In this document: piece after piece, positions 48,858 to 61,600 of the stretch
Position numbering within the stretch: position 1 is the stretch's first letter
How the letters are laid out: every line of letters starts with the position of its first letter
Assembly: GCA_018350325.1 (NCBI GenBank)
Contig: JAEVLN010000006.1
Location: forward strand, 310,001-374,000
DNA from: Globodera rostochiensis
Taxonomy: Eukaryota; Nematoda; Chromadorea; Rhabditida; Heteroderidae
Reading direction: 5' to 3'
DNA: 64,000 nucleotides
Program-made: the position numbers and the translations under genes
The notes under the pieces: generated by a model
Seen by the model: only the letters and a program-made list of their open reading frames with translations
Databases searched by the model: none
Told to the model about the DNA's origin: nothing

Positions 48858-49750
48858 TCACTTCCGAATCCGGTGGCTCAGACGGCGCTGTAAATCGTGC
48901 CAGAAACATCCTTTCATATTTTCGAAGCGATCGTAGCAGCTGAGGTAGCTCATGTCCAATTGGGTCACATTGCCCGGAATTTGGTTGCAGAAGGTCAGAC
49001 ACCTAACAGAGGATGGCGCCATTGATCAGAAGAGAAGAAGCAATTTGGGTACTGACTTTGCACCGGCCAAAGTTGAGCCGACTCCGTTGCGGGTGCAACA
49101 TTCGCGATGGTCACGGCCTTGGGCGGCACAGAACTGCATGTCAGCGGCCGCTTGCATCGGGCACGAGTCGGCACGGAAGTACATATTCTAAGCAAAGATG
49201 GGATGAACTAATCGATCCATAATTATGATATCAAAGGAAATGCCTGAAGGGTTTGGCGTGTGAATGAGTTGAAAGAGCATTTGTTCAAGCAGGCGTCGGG
49301 CAGCTGGCGAGCTTGACAACAAGCCATGAAGCGTTTGTCGGGAGAGTCGAGGTGGCGTTCTTCCGGTGACTGATCGCCGTTTTATGGTTTTATTTATTTT
49401 TTGTTTGCATTTAACTCGCCTCAACACCGTCCAGGTCCTTAGATGAGAGTTTCAGCGTTTTTGAGGATGCCACTCGAGCTCGAAGACGGTAGCATCCATA
49501 CTGACCACAACCTGACAAAGGAACAAACCCAGCAGTTGAGGACTCTGCTAAATTTACCGTATCCGGCTCCACATTGTGCTGGAATGCACGGGGGAGGGGG
49601 CGGAGGGGGACAGCCTAAAGCCAAAAGTCAGCCCCAATCTCCCAAACGTCTCCAATTACCTCCCCCACAAATGCCGGAAGCAAAGCAAGCATCGGAGTTG
49701 CGCAAAATGGCAACCAGCAGAAGGAGGGACGGAAGAAAAAGGGACGGCAT
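48858..49750 (-). CDS. Secreted DB-module cysteine-rich protein
   Basis: Six exons (49750-49660, 49614-49558, 49511-49429, 49369-49244, 49187-49057, 49002-48858) join in phase to 210 residues. The start MPSLFLPSLLLLVAILRNSD is a signal peptide. A short Gly/Cys/Pro segment follows (CPPPPPPPCIPAQCGAGYG, then CGQYGCYRLRAR), a leader typical of nematode DB proteins. The DB module has its paired cysteines: FMACCQARQLPDACLNKCSF, SCPMQAAADMQFCAAQGRDH, RECCTRNGVG, AKCLTFCNQIPGN, SYLSCYDRFENMKGCF. DB proteins are secreted, disulfide-rich and nematode-specific; their biochemical role is largely unknown. Intron 4 (49188-49243) uses a GC donor, as no GT is available in the region and phase and family alignment demand this joint. 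Very confident call. Confidence 0.94.
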
Positions 49751-49871
49751 TGGCAATTGGCAGGCTTAGAAGGAATATTCTGCAGAACTTTGTTAGTCGG
49801 AAGAAAAAAGTGAAAAAAACTGTGGGTGCGGAAGAGGAGGTAAAAGAGCTGATGGAGGAACGATGGTTAAA

Positions 49872-49941
49872 TTGAATTGAATTGAATTGAATTAAATTGA
49901 ATTGAATTGAATTGAATTGAATTGAATTGAATTGAATTGAA
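49872..49941. repeat. (GAATT)n pentanucleotide microsatellite
   Basis: About 14 units of AATTG/GAATT with a single AATTAAATT interruption. It lies about 120 bp upstream of the DB-module gene start. Translated readings on minus give repeated Ile-Gln-Phe-Asn-Ser, an artefact. Confidence 0.95.
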
Positions 49942-51591
49942 TGAATGGTGAAATTGCCTTGGCGAAGGAATTGGAGGAGGAAAGGAAGTGAAAGAATGAG
50001 GGGACTGAAACATGCAAAATGGACGGTGGTCACAACAACGCTCAACAAACGAGTTTGGGGACTTTGGGGGACTTTGGGGGGAGGGTATTAGCGCATTTTG
50101 CAGTGGACAATGCGCCGCGGATGAAACAGAGCCGCCAGACTGTCGTTGGGCGAGGCGGGCGAGGGATTGCCTCACGGGAATTCGCATTTGGACTTTATGG
50201 AGAAAGCGGAAAGAATGCGTTGCAATTGCATCACACAATGGGCACAATGGGCACAATTGAGTGAGTGTCGAAGATGCGTTGGATGAAGCGATCGGAGATT
50301 GGCGGAGTTTGTTGCCGAGGATAGAATGAATTGATGGAAGGTGCAATGCCCTCCCTCCCCTCACACACTCCGGTTTTATACCCTTTTGCCCGTCCGGATG
50401 TAAAAGGATGTGACGCCAAGCCAGGCCCTCTCCACTTTTCCCAGGACTATTCCGGTTTGTCGTTGCAGACGGGTCCATCTCATCCAATCGCCCGCTTTTA
50501 CGTCATGGCGGGGGTTTTTGGAATGAATGTTTGGGCGAAGAAATTGGGCGGAGGTGTTTTGGGGCGGGGGGAATTGGGCTGGGACTGAATTGGGTGGTTT
50601 GGCTCTTTGCTTTGCAGGGATCAATCACTCAGCGCCAAGTGAAATTGGAACCACAACCGGTGGATGGGTCGACAATTCCATTGAGCTGTGGTCACTCCAA
50701 CGGATGAATGAAAGCGAAAGGCGACGATGCGATTCACAGAAACTTAGTCCCCTCCCCCCGGGGGGGAGGGGAAGCTAATAGGATTTTTTGGAGGTTGAGT
50801 GATCATCATCGGCATGAGGCAAACAAAAAGGGATGAAAACTTGATTGGAAAATTCCATTTTAAGAATTTGGCGGAACTAAAGAACGAATAATTTGCACCA
50901 GATTCATTCCACAGACGAAGCGAAGCATTTGGACATCGAATTTAGAATTTACGGAATTGTGGACTTTTGCCGGAAGGGATTATGACAGACATTTTGTTTT
51001 TATATTATGTCCTCATCCAGTGAAATCCCTTATAAAAACGATGAAGGACAAATGGGCTCTCTGGTCGGAAGAGAAAAGTGTCCATCGGCAGTTGAAAGAT
51101 GGATGGGATGACGGACGATTGGTGGGTGATTCATTCCCCTGAAGAACCTTTGTCCCTCCCCTCCAGCGTTCTTTTGACTGCGAGTGTTATTTTACTCCAC
51201 TCAAAAGAGAGACCGGATTTTGGATGGGTGGACGGATTATCGGCCATTTATTCGTTGATGATTGCCTCTGGCAGATGCTGGGGAAGGCGATTTGGCGGAG
51301 GAAGATCGGCGCAAATTCCGCGAAAAGTGAAAAGAGAAGCCGAAAGAAGGGAATTTTGCTTTAAACTCTTTGAAAATGCGGCATATTGAACATCGCATCG
51401 ATCTATGGCGTTGAAGTGGTCGCGCAATAAGTCTAAATTTGACAATTTGTTTGGATGCCTCTGGGCATTTCCATTTAGCCGAATGTGCGTGGGGTGTTGT
51501 GTAACAATTATCAATCACATCACACGTTAATAATTATTTTTTCGATTAAAAACGGATGAATTAAGATAGAAATTCTTAGTTTTCGTTATCC
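49942..51591. other. Intergenic between DB gene and receptor gene
   Basis: No exon supported. It should contain the DB gene promoter and the receptor 3' flank. Notable only for short G- and C-runs, including the perfect inverted CCCCTCCCCCCGGGGGGGAGGGG at about 50750. Confidence 0.45.
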
Positions 51592-54139
51592 TCAAAAGTC
51601 CATTTTCATCCCCGACGGCGCTTCGGATAGTCTCCGGCTGTTCCTTTTCTGATCAATCGACAAAAGTGCCATTTGACTTGTCAAATTTCCCGACATTCTC
51701 TTCAACGATTTGGGCGCCATTTCGTTTCTGTGAGTTTGGGGAACTTTTGCCGTGGACCGCCCATCCAACGACGGAGGACAACTTTTGTCTGACGAATCGC
51801 CGTTTAGGCCAATCGATTTGCCAAAAAGTGAGAAACGCCTGTAGAGCCAGCTAAAGACGGAGAGGAATTGGGAGCCGAAAACATTTGAAGCATGGACGAT
51901 TATGAAAGAGATAAGCAAAATGGTAGCCCCGGGGCTGGGATCAAACCCCAGGACTTTCGACGCGGTGATCAGCTTAACACCCGAACCCCAGGACTTTCGA
52001 CGCGGTGATCAGCTTAACACCCGAGCCAAGGCTCTAACCGTCTGAGCTGCCGGGGCGTCCCTCTTAGGCTCTTATGCCCCCGCCTTAAGGCGTTTTAGCC
52101 ATGACTTATTCTTTCTTAAAGACGGCTATGGAAAACGCACATCAGCCCGAGTTTGTGGTAGATAGCCAGAAACTCCTGACGAAAATTCTGGTTGAAGAAA
52201 GCGTAACAGCACGGGTTTAGACAAGCCGAGCACATTGCGGTCAAATGGCAAAGCGCAAAGACCGGCACGGAGAAGGAAGCGGAGCTGGAGAAAGTGTTGA
52301 CCAAGTGGAAGATGTTCAGCGGTAGCCAAGCAAAGGCGAACACCACCACCAGCGTCACTAATAGCAGATTCGTTCGCCGATGCCGATCAGCAACGGATCT
52401 GATTGTTAAATGGATTTTCGAATAAAAAACCGATCATAATATATTTCGTGATCAGCAACCCAAGTACCTTAAGAGCAAATTTGGGACGGATAACATAACC
52501 CACAAGTACCGACAAATCAATTGATTGGCCGTACTAAAACAAACGGACTTTCTCCGTTGACTGATCAGTGCTTCGGCGGCATTTTTCACTTCCCCGTTTG
52601 AAGAAATCGATGTTTTGGTGGCCTTTTGAGGGGCCGCTGTTGAGAGATTAGTGGTCAGCGTGACTGTTTGTCCGTTCGGTTGCTTTGTCACTTCCGGTGG
52701 GTTGAAGCAGTTCGTCGTCAATGTTTGGAAGCCCTAAAATCAACGGAAATTATCCTCCGTGTGATTTGAACAAAATAAAAGAGTCGTTTATCTCACCACA
52801 GTTCCGCTATTTTTCCTAAATGTGTTCGGCTGATTTCCAGCCGTCCCTCCGCCGCCACTTCCGCCCCGAGCCCTTCGAGCGCCCATTCGTCGGGCAATTC
52901 GAGAATAGGCGAAAGCGATGGCTTAAATTGCGATTTTTAAATTAGTTTATTTTGTTGATCCAAAAGACCTGCCAAAGGGAAAGCGTACTGAAGGATGATC
53001 ACCCCCAAAGTGTAAGATTCTTTGCTCAGAGAAAGCTTAAAGGATGCGGAAGTTGAGGGTATGATATTTGAATGGTACAGAACAGAGAACGGATCTGCTG
53101 AATTTGTTGTTCTAATCGTGAGATTAATCGATGGATTTGTAAATGTGCCGAAAGTTCGTTTGTCCAGTCTCTCGTATAAAAGGGCATTCTATGGCATCCG
53201 ATGGGTTAAGCCGACCTCCTTCCACCGCTCGTTCTGCTCGCTGCACAGATCCAGCTCGATTTGACAGCGATTGTCTCGAAAAACGGGCCGTAGATCGGCA
53301 GCAAGAAACAGAGGGGCTGCCAAAAGAATGGAGGCCAACCAAATCATCGAAAAGAACACCAGCGAAAGGCGCTGCTGACGTTGGCGCTTCGTTGGGAAGA
53401 TCACAAGCACATACCTTCGGGGGTTCGAATTGACATTCACTGCTCAATCGCTTTCGGAGTTGGTTAATTAGTTAATTAGAGGATCCCTTGACGAGTTTAA
53501 CGCATCCCAATTCCTTCGGAAGCGTCTCACCTGTCGAGGGCAATTGCCGTAATTGAGAAAGTGGAGAGGAAAATGTTGAAGCCTTGCAAACTGCCCGCAA
53601 TTTTGCATAACGTCGTCCCAAAGGGCCAAAATACGTAGAGAACAGTGTACAGTGTGGTGGGCGCTGCAGATAATTTGGGCTTTTCTCACCATTAAGAGCA
53701 ATCCCCCGAGGGTATTCTCCTTCTCACCGGTCACTGTGCACACAAAAAAGTCTGAGAGGGCCAAATTAACGATGAAAAAATTTCGGACCGTCCGCTGAAA
53801 GAAGACAAATGCCAATGAATCGGAAACCGTCTCATTTGCGTCACCCACCATTTGTTTGTTGCGAAGGACTGCCAAAATCGTCAAAATATTTCCCACAGTG
53901 CCGAAAACGATCACCAGCATGTAGGCGGAAAGAATCAAATTTCCAAGCTTAAATGTGCCAAAGCTCATCAATTCTTCACTTCCGCGGGGACTTGCCAAAA
54001 TGGACGAATGTTCGGAGCCTTGGATGATCGTTTCCTCCCGGAAGAATTCGTTCATTCCATCAAAAAGCTTCTTCAATTCATCGCAATTTTGCTGCCCCAT
54101 TAGCTCCGTTCTGTTCGGCGTCATTCCATCGCCGGACAT
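51592..54139 (-). CDS. Neuropeptide (NPY/NPF-like, NPR type) G protein-coupled receptor
   Basis: Nine exons (54139-53849, 53794-53728, 53663-53531, 53414-53212, 53019-52969, 52921-52797, 52733-52549, 52398-52141, 51838-51592) sum to 519 residues in phase. A long N-terminus carries the N-glycosylation sequon NRT. TM1 holds AYMLVIVFGTVGNILTILAV, TM2 NFFIVNLALSDFFVCTVT, TM3 ends TFSITAIALDRY (intact DRY), TM4 is VFFSMIWLASILLAAPLF, TM5 TLGVIILQYAFPLA, TM6 VVVFAFAWLPLNIFHL (the CWLP position is A-W-L-P), TM7 ALCHLTAMCSACLNPCCYAF (NPxxY as N-P-C-C-Y). Cys residues for the loop disulfide are present (CKIAG; NRCQI). The third intracellular loop and tail are long and Ser-rich. The TM3-TM4 wording is closest to nematode NPR receptors; the ligand cannot be assigned. 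The intron between TM4 and TM5 needs a GC donor to keep phase. Confidence 0.92.
51926..52056 (-). tRNA. tRNA-like gene with 40-bp internal tandem duplication, in the receptor's last intron
   Basis: On minus, GCCCCGG at 52056-52050 pairs 7/7 with CCGGGGC at 51932-51926. GCTC...GAGC forms a D-arm after the A-box, and CTGGG-GTTTGAT-CCCAG forms a T-arm with a B-box-like loop. Between them a 40-bp block is present twice (plus strand 51945-51984 and 51985-52024). With one copy removed the gene would be 91 nt, the size of a long-variable-arm tRNA. The anticodon arm is ambiguous: TTGGC-TCGGGT-GTTAA gives a six-base loop, another register gives eight. It may be a pseudogene or a tRNA-derived repeat; the duplication should block normal folding. 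Confidence 0.5.
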
Positions 54140-54271
54140 TTTGAACGTTTAGCCAAGAAAATGTCGATTTATTTATGACTCTGTTGGGAGTCAGAATCTA
54201 TTCAAATAGCGATTGAATGTTGCGTTTGTCGCGAGATGAAAGGAAATGAATTGAGTTTGACAAATTTTGTC

Positions 54272-54772
54272 CTATTCATAGAATAAAGTGAGAGAACGAA
54301 TGAAATCCCCTCTGGGGAAATGCTTTATTAAAAGAAAAAACCCCGCAAATATTGTGACGAGAGAATGGCACTGGGCGAATGATGGACTTATTAAGAGACG
54401 CTTGTTGGGTTTCGGTGTAAAAGGCAGAAATTGCCGCGAGATTGGCCAATACAGAGCGAGCGGACATTGGCCAATTAAAATTTGCCGGTCTTTTGGCTGT
54501 GACGGAGAAAGTCGAGAATGTCGAGAATGACGGATAAACCTGTGGCCAATATGTTGAAGGCCCGGCATCCAACCCGCAAGATATAATATTCGACAAAATC
54601 TGCGGCGCAAATGTCGGCCAATCTCTGCTGGCACATCGCGCGGCCCTTTCAATTTCCTGCAATTTGCGAAATTTCCGACGTACGGACATTTTACACCTGC
54701 TGCTCGAGAACGAGAGTTAGTGGCGAAGAATGTGAGCAAACAAAACAAAATGACGACAAATTTTGCTTTCAA
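54272..54772 (-). CDS. Possible small secreted protein
   Basis: The reading frame opens MKAKFVVILFCLLTFFATNS, a good signal peptide with a likely cut after the Ser/Arg/Ala segment that follows. Downstream the unspliced frame continues VKCPYVGNFANCRKLKGPRD and stays open for 166 codons, but later composition is not convincing. An alternative splice to the frame EIERAARCASRDWPTFAPQI is possible. I cannot settle the mature part or name a family; a peptide precursor or a small Cys protein would fit. It lies just upstream of the receptor gene on the same strand. Confidence 0.35.
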   Translation of the reverse strand: MKAKFVVILFCLLTFFATNSRSRAAGVKCPYVGNFANCRKLKGPRDVPAEIGRHLRRRFCRILYLAGWMPGLQHIGHRFIRHSRHSRLSPSQPKDRQILIGQCPLALYWPISRQFLPFTPKPNKRLLISPSFAQCHSLVTIFAGFFLLIKHFPRGDFIRSLTLFYE

Positions 54773-55650
54773 AAAGCATCGAATCGATGGGGCGGGGGCG
54801 GGAGGTGTAATTCGTTGTGGTCGGTGTTAGTGCGTGGATTTGCTGTTGCCGGGGAGTCTGCTAAGCCTCCGTCCTTCACCCTATTGTGCCGTGCCCTCAT
54901 CCCGCCCCTTCCGTCCGGCACATATCAATCAGTCCACAAAATTCATCCCCCAAATTCAATTTGGCCACCCCACCGCTCTTCCCCATTTTGGAAACATTCA
55001 CCCAATTCGGCATCCATCGAACTCATCAAGCAGTTCGGATTAAGAGGGTGGGCTTCGTAATAATTAATATAAAAGGGCAAAAAACTGAGAATTAACGAAA
55101 TTAGGAAGCGGAAATGAACGATAATCCGTTGATGTTAAAAATAGCCATCGCCAAATAATATTTAAATAACGAATTGTGAGAATAAACGGAATATTTAATA
55201 ATAATAAAACTTTCATTCGATTGAAATGACTTCCAAAAATGCTTTAATGAAATGAGATAGTCTCTATGCGAAATGACTTTCTCTTAAATGCAACACTTTC
55301 CCGTCCCCTCCAAAATTGCCTTTGGCATAAACCTCCAACATTTTGCCAACACTTTTTACGTGGCCTTTTGCACCGAATAAACAATAAATGAATGAGCGCC
55401 GTCTCCACCCCCCCCCCCCCCCCTCCCCCGAAGGCCCAAATTTCCATTTATTGGAAAATGGACAATTAGTCAACTGATTAGAGAAGTGGAGGAACAATTT
55501 TATTCACAAACCATCGGAATGAGTGGCGGGGGGGGGGCACCCGCAAAAAGTGAATTTGTGCCTATCGACGCCATTTCCCTTTCTGAAAGTTCTTTTTATT
55601 AGGTCTAAAATGGCAAAATTTTGAAATTCTATTTTTTAATGATGTATTGC
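54773..55650. other. Left flank of the 16-bp minisatellite
   Basis: No exon supported. Contains a C-run at 55408-55425 and a G-run at 55529-55536. The array begins abruptly at about 55651 after AT-rich sequence. Confidence 0.45.
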
Positions 55651-58600
55651 GGTGCCCAAATTTCCCGGTGCCCAAACTTCCCGGTGCCCAAACTTCCCGG
55701 TGCCCAAACTTCCCGGTGCCCAAACTTCCCGGTGCCCAAACTTCCCGGTGCCCAAACTTCCCGGTGCCCAAACTTCCCGGTGCCCAAACTTCCCGGTGCC
55801 CAAACTTCCCGGTGCCCAAATTCCCGGTGCCCAAACTTCCCGGTGCCCAAACTTCCCGGTGCCCAAACTTCCCGGTGCCCAAACTTCCCGGTGCCCAAAC
55901 TTCCCGGTGCCCAAACTTCCCGGTGCCCAAACTTCCCGGTGCCCAAACTTCCCGGTGCCCAAACTTCCCGGTGCCCAAACTTCCCGGTGCCCAAACTTCC
56001 CGGTGCCCAAACTTCCCGGTGCCCAAACTTCCCGGTGCCCAAACTTCCCGGTGCCCAAACTTCCCGGTGCCCAAACTTCCCGGTGCCCAAACTTCCCGGT
56101 GCCCAAACTTCCCGGTGCCCAAACTTCCCGGTGCCCAAACTTCCCGGTGCCCAAACTTCCCGGTGCCCAAACTTCCCGGTGCCCAAACTTCCCGGTGCCC
56201 AAACTTCCCGGTGCCCAAACTTCCCGGTGCCCAAACTGTCCCGGTGCCCAAACTTCCCGGTGCCCAAACTTCCCGGTGCCCAAACTTCCCGGTGCCCAAA
56301 CTTCCCGGTGCCCAAACTTCCCGGTGCCCAAACTTCCCGGTGCCCAAACTTCCCGGTGCCCAAACTTCCCGGTGCCCAAACTTCCCGGTGCCCAAACTCC
56401 CGGTGCCCAAACTTCCGGTGCCCAAACTTCCCGGTGCCAAACTTCCCCGGTGCAACAAACTTCCCGGTGCCCAAAACTTCCCGGTGCCAAAACTTCCCGG
56501 TGCCAAACTTCCCGGTGCCCAAACTTCCCGGTGCCCAAAACTTCCCGGTGCCCAAACTTCCCGGTGCCCAAACTCCGGTGCCCAAACTTCCCGTGCCCAA
56601 ACTTCCCCGGTGCCCAACAACTTCCCGGGTGCCCAAACTTCCGTGCCAAAACTTCCCCGGTGCCAAAACTTCCCGGTGCCCAAACTTCCCGGTGCCAAAC
56701 TTCCCGGTGCCCAAAACTTCCCGGTGCCAAACTTCCCGGTGCCCAAACTTCCCGGTGCCCAAACTTCCCGGTGCCCAAACTTCCCCGGTGCCCAAACTTC
56801 CCGGTGCCCAAACTTCCCGGTGCCCAAACTTCCCGGTGCCAAAACTTCCCGTGCCAAAACTTCCCGGTGCCAAAACTTCCCGGTGCCAAAACTTCCCGTG
56901 CCAAAACTTCCCGGTGCCCAAACTTCCCGGTTGCCCAAACTTCCCGGTGCCCAAACTTCCCGGTGCCAAAACTTCCCGGTGCCAAACTTCCGTGCAAAAC
57001 TTCCCGGTGCCAAAACTTCCCGGTGCCAAAACTTCCCGGTGCCCAAAACTTCCCGGTGCCAAAACTTCCCGGTGCCAAAACTTCCCGGTGCCAAAACTTC
57101 CCGGTGCCAAAACTTCCCGGTGCCAAAACTTCCCGGTGCCAAAACTTCCCGGTGCCAAAAACTTCCCGTGCCCAAACTTCCCGGTGCCAAAACTTCCCGG
57201 TGCCCAAACTTCCCCGGTGCCAAACTTCCCGGTGCCCAAACTTCTGGTGCCCAAACTTCCCGGTGCCAAAACTTCCCGGTGCCAAAACTTCCCGGTGCCA
57301 AAACTTCCCGTGCCAAACTTCCGGTGCCAAAACTTCGCCGGTGCCCAAACTTCTGGTGCCCAAACTTCTGGTGCCCAAACTTCCCGGTGCCAAAACTTCC
57401 CGTGCCAAAACTATCCGGTGCCAAAACTTCCCGGTGCCAAAACTTCCCGGTGCCAAAACTTCCCGGTTGCCCAAACTTCCCGGTGCCAAAACTTCCCGTT
57501 GCCAAAACTTCCCGGTGCCCAAACTTCCCGGTGCCCAAACTTCCCGGTGCCCAAACTTCCCGGTGCCCAAACTTCCCGGTGCCAAAACTTCCCGGTGCCA
57601 AAACTTCCCGGTGCCAAAACTTCCCGGTGCCAAAACTTCCCGGTGCCAAAACTTCCCGGTGCCCAAACTTCCGGTGCCCAAACTTCCTGGTGCCCAAACT
57701 TCCCGGTGCCAAAACTTCCCGGTGCCAAAACTTCCCGGTGCCAAAACTTCCCGGTGCCAAACTTCCCGGTGCCAAAACTTCCCGGTGCCCAAACTTCCCG
57801 GTGCCAAAACTTCCCGGTGCCAAAACTTCCCGGTGCCCAAACTTCCCGGTGCCCAAACTTCCCGGTGCCCAAACTTCCCGGTGCCCAAACTTCCCGGTGC
57901 CAAACTTCCCGGTGCCCAAACTTCCCGGTGCCAAAACTTCCCGGTGCCAAAACTTCCGGTGCCCAAACTTCCCGGTGCCCAAACTTCCCGGTGCCCAAAC
58001 TTCCCGGTGCCCAAACTTCCCGGTGCCCAAACTTCCCGGTGCCCAAACTTCCCGGTGCCCAAACTTCCCGGTGCCCAAACTTCCCGGTGCCCAAACTTCC
58101 CGGTGCCCAAACTTCCCGGTGCCAAAACTTCCCGGTGCCAAACTTCCCGGTGCCAAAACTTCCCGGTGCCCAAAACTTCCCGGTGCCCAAACTTCCCGGT
58201 GCCCAAACTTCCCGGTGCCCAAACTTCCCGGTGCCCAAACTTCCCGGTGCCAAACTTCCCGGTGCCCAAACTTCCCGGTGCCCAAACTTCCCGGTGCCCA
58301 AACTTCCCGGTGCCAAACTTCCCGGTGCCCAAACTTCCCGGTGCCCAAACTTCCCGGTGCCCAAACTTCCCGGTGCCCAAACTTCCCGGTGCCCAAACTT
58401 CCCGGTGCCAAACTTCCCGGTGCCCAAACTTCCCGGTGCCCAAACTTCCCGGTGCCCAAACTTCCCGGTGCCCAACTTCCCGGTGCCCAAACTTCCCGGT
58501 GCCCAAACTTCCCGGTGCCCAAACTTCCCGGTGCCCAAACTTCCCGGTGCCCAAACTTCCCGTGCCCAAACTTCCCGGTGCCCAAACTTCCCGGTGCCCA

Positions 58601-61600
58601 AACTTCCCGGTGCCCAAACTTCCCGGTGCCCAAACTTCCCGGTGCCCAAACTTCCCGGTGCCCAAACTTCCCGGTGCCCAAACTTCCCGGTGCCCAAACT
58701 TCCCGGTGCCCAAACTTCCCGGTGCCCAAACTTCCCGGTGCCCAAACTTCCCGGTGCCCAAACTTCCCGGTGCCCAAACTTCCCGGTGCCCAAACTTCCC
58801 GGTGCCCAAACTTCCCGGTGCCCAAAACTTCCCGGTGCCCAATTCCGGTGCCCAAACATTACCGGTGCCCAAACTTCCCGGTGCCCAAACTTCCCGGTGC
58901 CCAAACTTTCCCGGTGCCCAAACTTTACCGGTGCCCAACTTTCCCGGTGCCCAAAACTCCCGGTGCCCAAACTTCCCGGTGCCCAAATCTTCCCGGTGCC
59001 CAAACTTCCCGGTGCCCAAACTTCCGGTGCCCAAACTCCCGGTGCCCAAACTTCCCGGTGCCCAAACTTCCCGGTGCCCAAACTTCCCGGTGCCCACCCC
59101 AAACTTCCCGGTGCCCAAACTCGGTGCCAAACTTCCCGGTGCCAAAACTTCCCGGTGCCCAAACTTCCGGTGCCAAACTGTCCCGTGTGCCCAACACTTC
59201 CCGGTGCCCCAAACTTCCCGGTGCCAAAACTTCCCGGTGCCCCAAACTCCCGGTGCCCAAACTTCCCGGTGCCCAAACGTCCCGGCTGCCAAAACTTCCC
59301 GGGTGCCCCAAAACTTCCCCGGTGCCCAACTTCCCCGGTGCCCAAACTTCCCGGTGCCCAAACTTCCCGGTGCCCAAACTTCCGGTGCCAAACTCCCGGG
59401 CCCCAACTTTTCCCGGTGCCAAACTTCCCGGTGCCCCAAACTTCCCGGTGCACAAACTTCCCGGTGCCCAAACTTCCCGGTGCCCAAACTTCCCGGTGCC
59501 CAAACTTCCCGGTGCCCAACTTCCCGGTGCCCAAACTTCCCGGTGCCCAAACTTCCCGGTGCCCAACTTCCCGGTGCCCAAACTTCCCGGTGCCCAAACT
59601 TCCCGGTGCCCAAACTTCCCGGTGCCCAAACTTCCCGGTGCCCAACTTCCCGGTGCCCAAACTTCCCGGTGCCCAAACTTCCCGGTGCCCAAACTTCCCG
59701 GTGCCCAAACTTCCCGTGCCCAAACTTCCCGGTGCCCAAACTTCCCGGTGCCCAACTTCCCGGTGCCCAAACTTCCCGGTGCCCAAACTTCCCGGTGCCC
59801 AAACTTCCCGGTGCCCAAACTTCCCGGTGCCCAAACTTCCCGGTGCCCAAACTTCCCGGTGCCCAAACTTCCCGGTGCCCAAACTTCCCGGTGCCCAAAC
59901 TTCCCGGTGCCCAAACTTCCCGTGCCCAAACTTCCCGGTGCCCAAACTTCCCGGTGCCCAAACTTCCCGGTGCCAAACTTCCCGGTGCCCAAACTTCCCG
60001 GTGCCAAACTTCCCGGTGCCAAACTTCCCGGTGCCCAAACTTCCCGTGCCCAAAACTTCCCGGTGCCCAAACTTCCCGGTGCCCAAAACTTCCCGGTGCC
60101 CAAACTTCCCGGTGCCCAAACTTCCCGGTGCCCAAACTTCCCGGTGCCCAAACTTCCCGGTGCCCAAACTTCCCGGTGCCCAAACTTCCCGGTGCCCAAA
60201 CTTCCCGGTGCCCAAACTTCCCGGTGCCCAAACTTCCCGGTGCCCAAACTTCCCGGTGCCCAAACTTCCCGGTGCCCAAACTTCCCGGTGCCCAAACTTC
60301 CCGGTGCCCAAACTTCCCGGTGCCCAAACTTCCCGGTGCCCAAACTTCCCGGTGCCCAAACTTCCCGGTGCCCAAACTTCCCGGTGCCCAAACTTCCCGG
60401 TGCCAAAACTTCCCGGTGCCCAAACTTCCCGGTGCCCAAACTTCCCGGTGCCCAAACTTCCCGGTGCCCAAAACTTCCCGGTGCCCAAACTTCCCGGTGC
60501 CCAAACTTCCCGGTGCCCAAAACTTCCCGGTGCCCAAACTTCCCGGTGCCCAAACTTCCCGGTGCCCAAACTTCCCGGTGCCCAAACTTCCCGGTGCCCA
60601 AACTTCCCGGTGCCAAAACTTCCCGGTGCCCAAACTTCCCGGTGCCCAAACTTCCCGGTGCCCAAACTTCCCGGTGCCCAAACTTCCCGGTGCCCAAACT
60701 TCCCGGTGCCCAAACTTCCCGGTGCCCAAACTTCCCGGTGCCCAAACTTCCCGGTGCCCAAACTTCCCGGTGCCCAAACTTCCCGGTGCCCAACTTCCCG
60801 GTGCCCAAACTTCCCGGTGCCCAAACTTCCCGGTGCCCAAACTTCCCGGTGCCCAAACTTCCCGGTGCCCAAACTTCCCGGTGCCCAAACTTCCCGGTGC
60901 CCAAACTTCCCGGTGCCCAACTTCCCGGTGCCCAAACTTCCCGGTGCCCAAACTTCCCGGTGCCAAACTTCCCGGTGCCCAACTTCCCGGTGCCCAATCT
61001 TCGCGGTGCCCAAACTTCCCGGTGCCCAAACTTCCCGGTACTCAAACTTCCCGGTGCCCAAACTTCCCGGTGCCCAAACTTCCCGGTGCCCAAACTTCCC
61101 GTGCCCAAACTTCCCGGTGCCCAAACTTCCCGGTGCCTAAACTTCCCGGTGCCCAACTTCCCGGTGCCCAAACTTCCCGGTGCCCAAACTTCCCGGTGCC
61201 CAAACTTCCCGGTGCCCAAACTTCCCGGTGCCCAAACTTCCCGGTGCCCAAACTTCCCGGTGCCCAAACTTCCCGGTGCCCAAACTTCCCGGTGCCCAAA
61301 CTTCCCGGTGCCCAAACTTCCCGGTGCCCAAACTTCCCGGTGCCCAAACTTCCCGTGCCCAACTTCCCGGTGCCCAACTTCCCGTGCCAAAACTTCCCGG
61401 TGCCCAACTTCCCGGTGCCCAAACTTCCGGTGCCCAACTTCCCGGTGCCCAAACTTCCCGTGCCCAAACTTCCCGGTGCCCAAACTTCCCGGTGCCAAAC
61501 TTCCCGGTGCCCAACTTCCGTGCCCAAAACTTCCCGTGCCCAAACTTCCCGTGCCCAAAACTCCCGGTGCCCAAACTTCCCGTGCCCAAACTTCCCGGTG

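Noticed and set aside
49867..50487. 206-codon minus frame
   Set aside because: Its end is the GAATT microsatellite, and the rest has no family resemblance or splice support.
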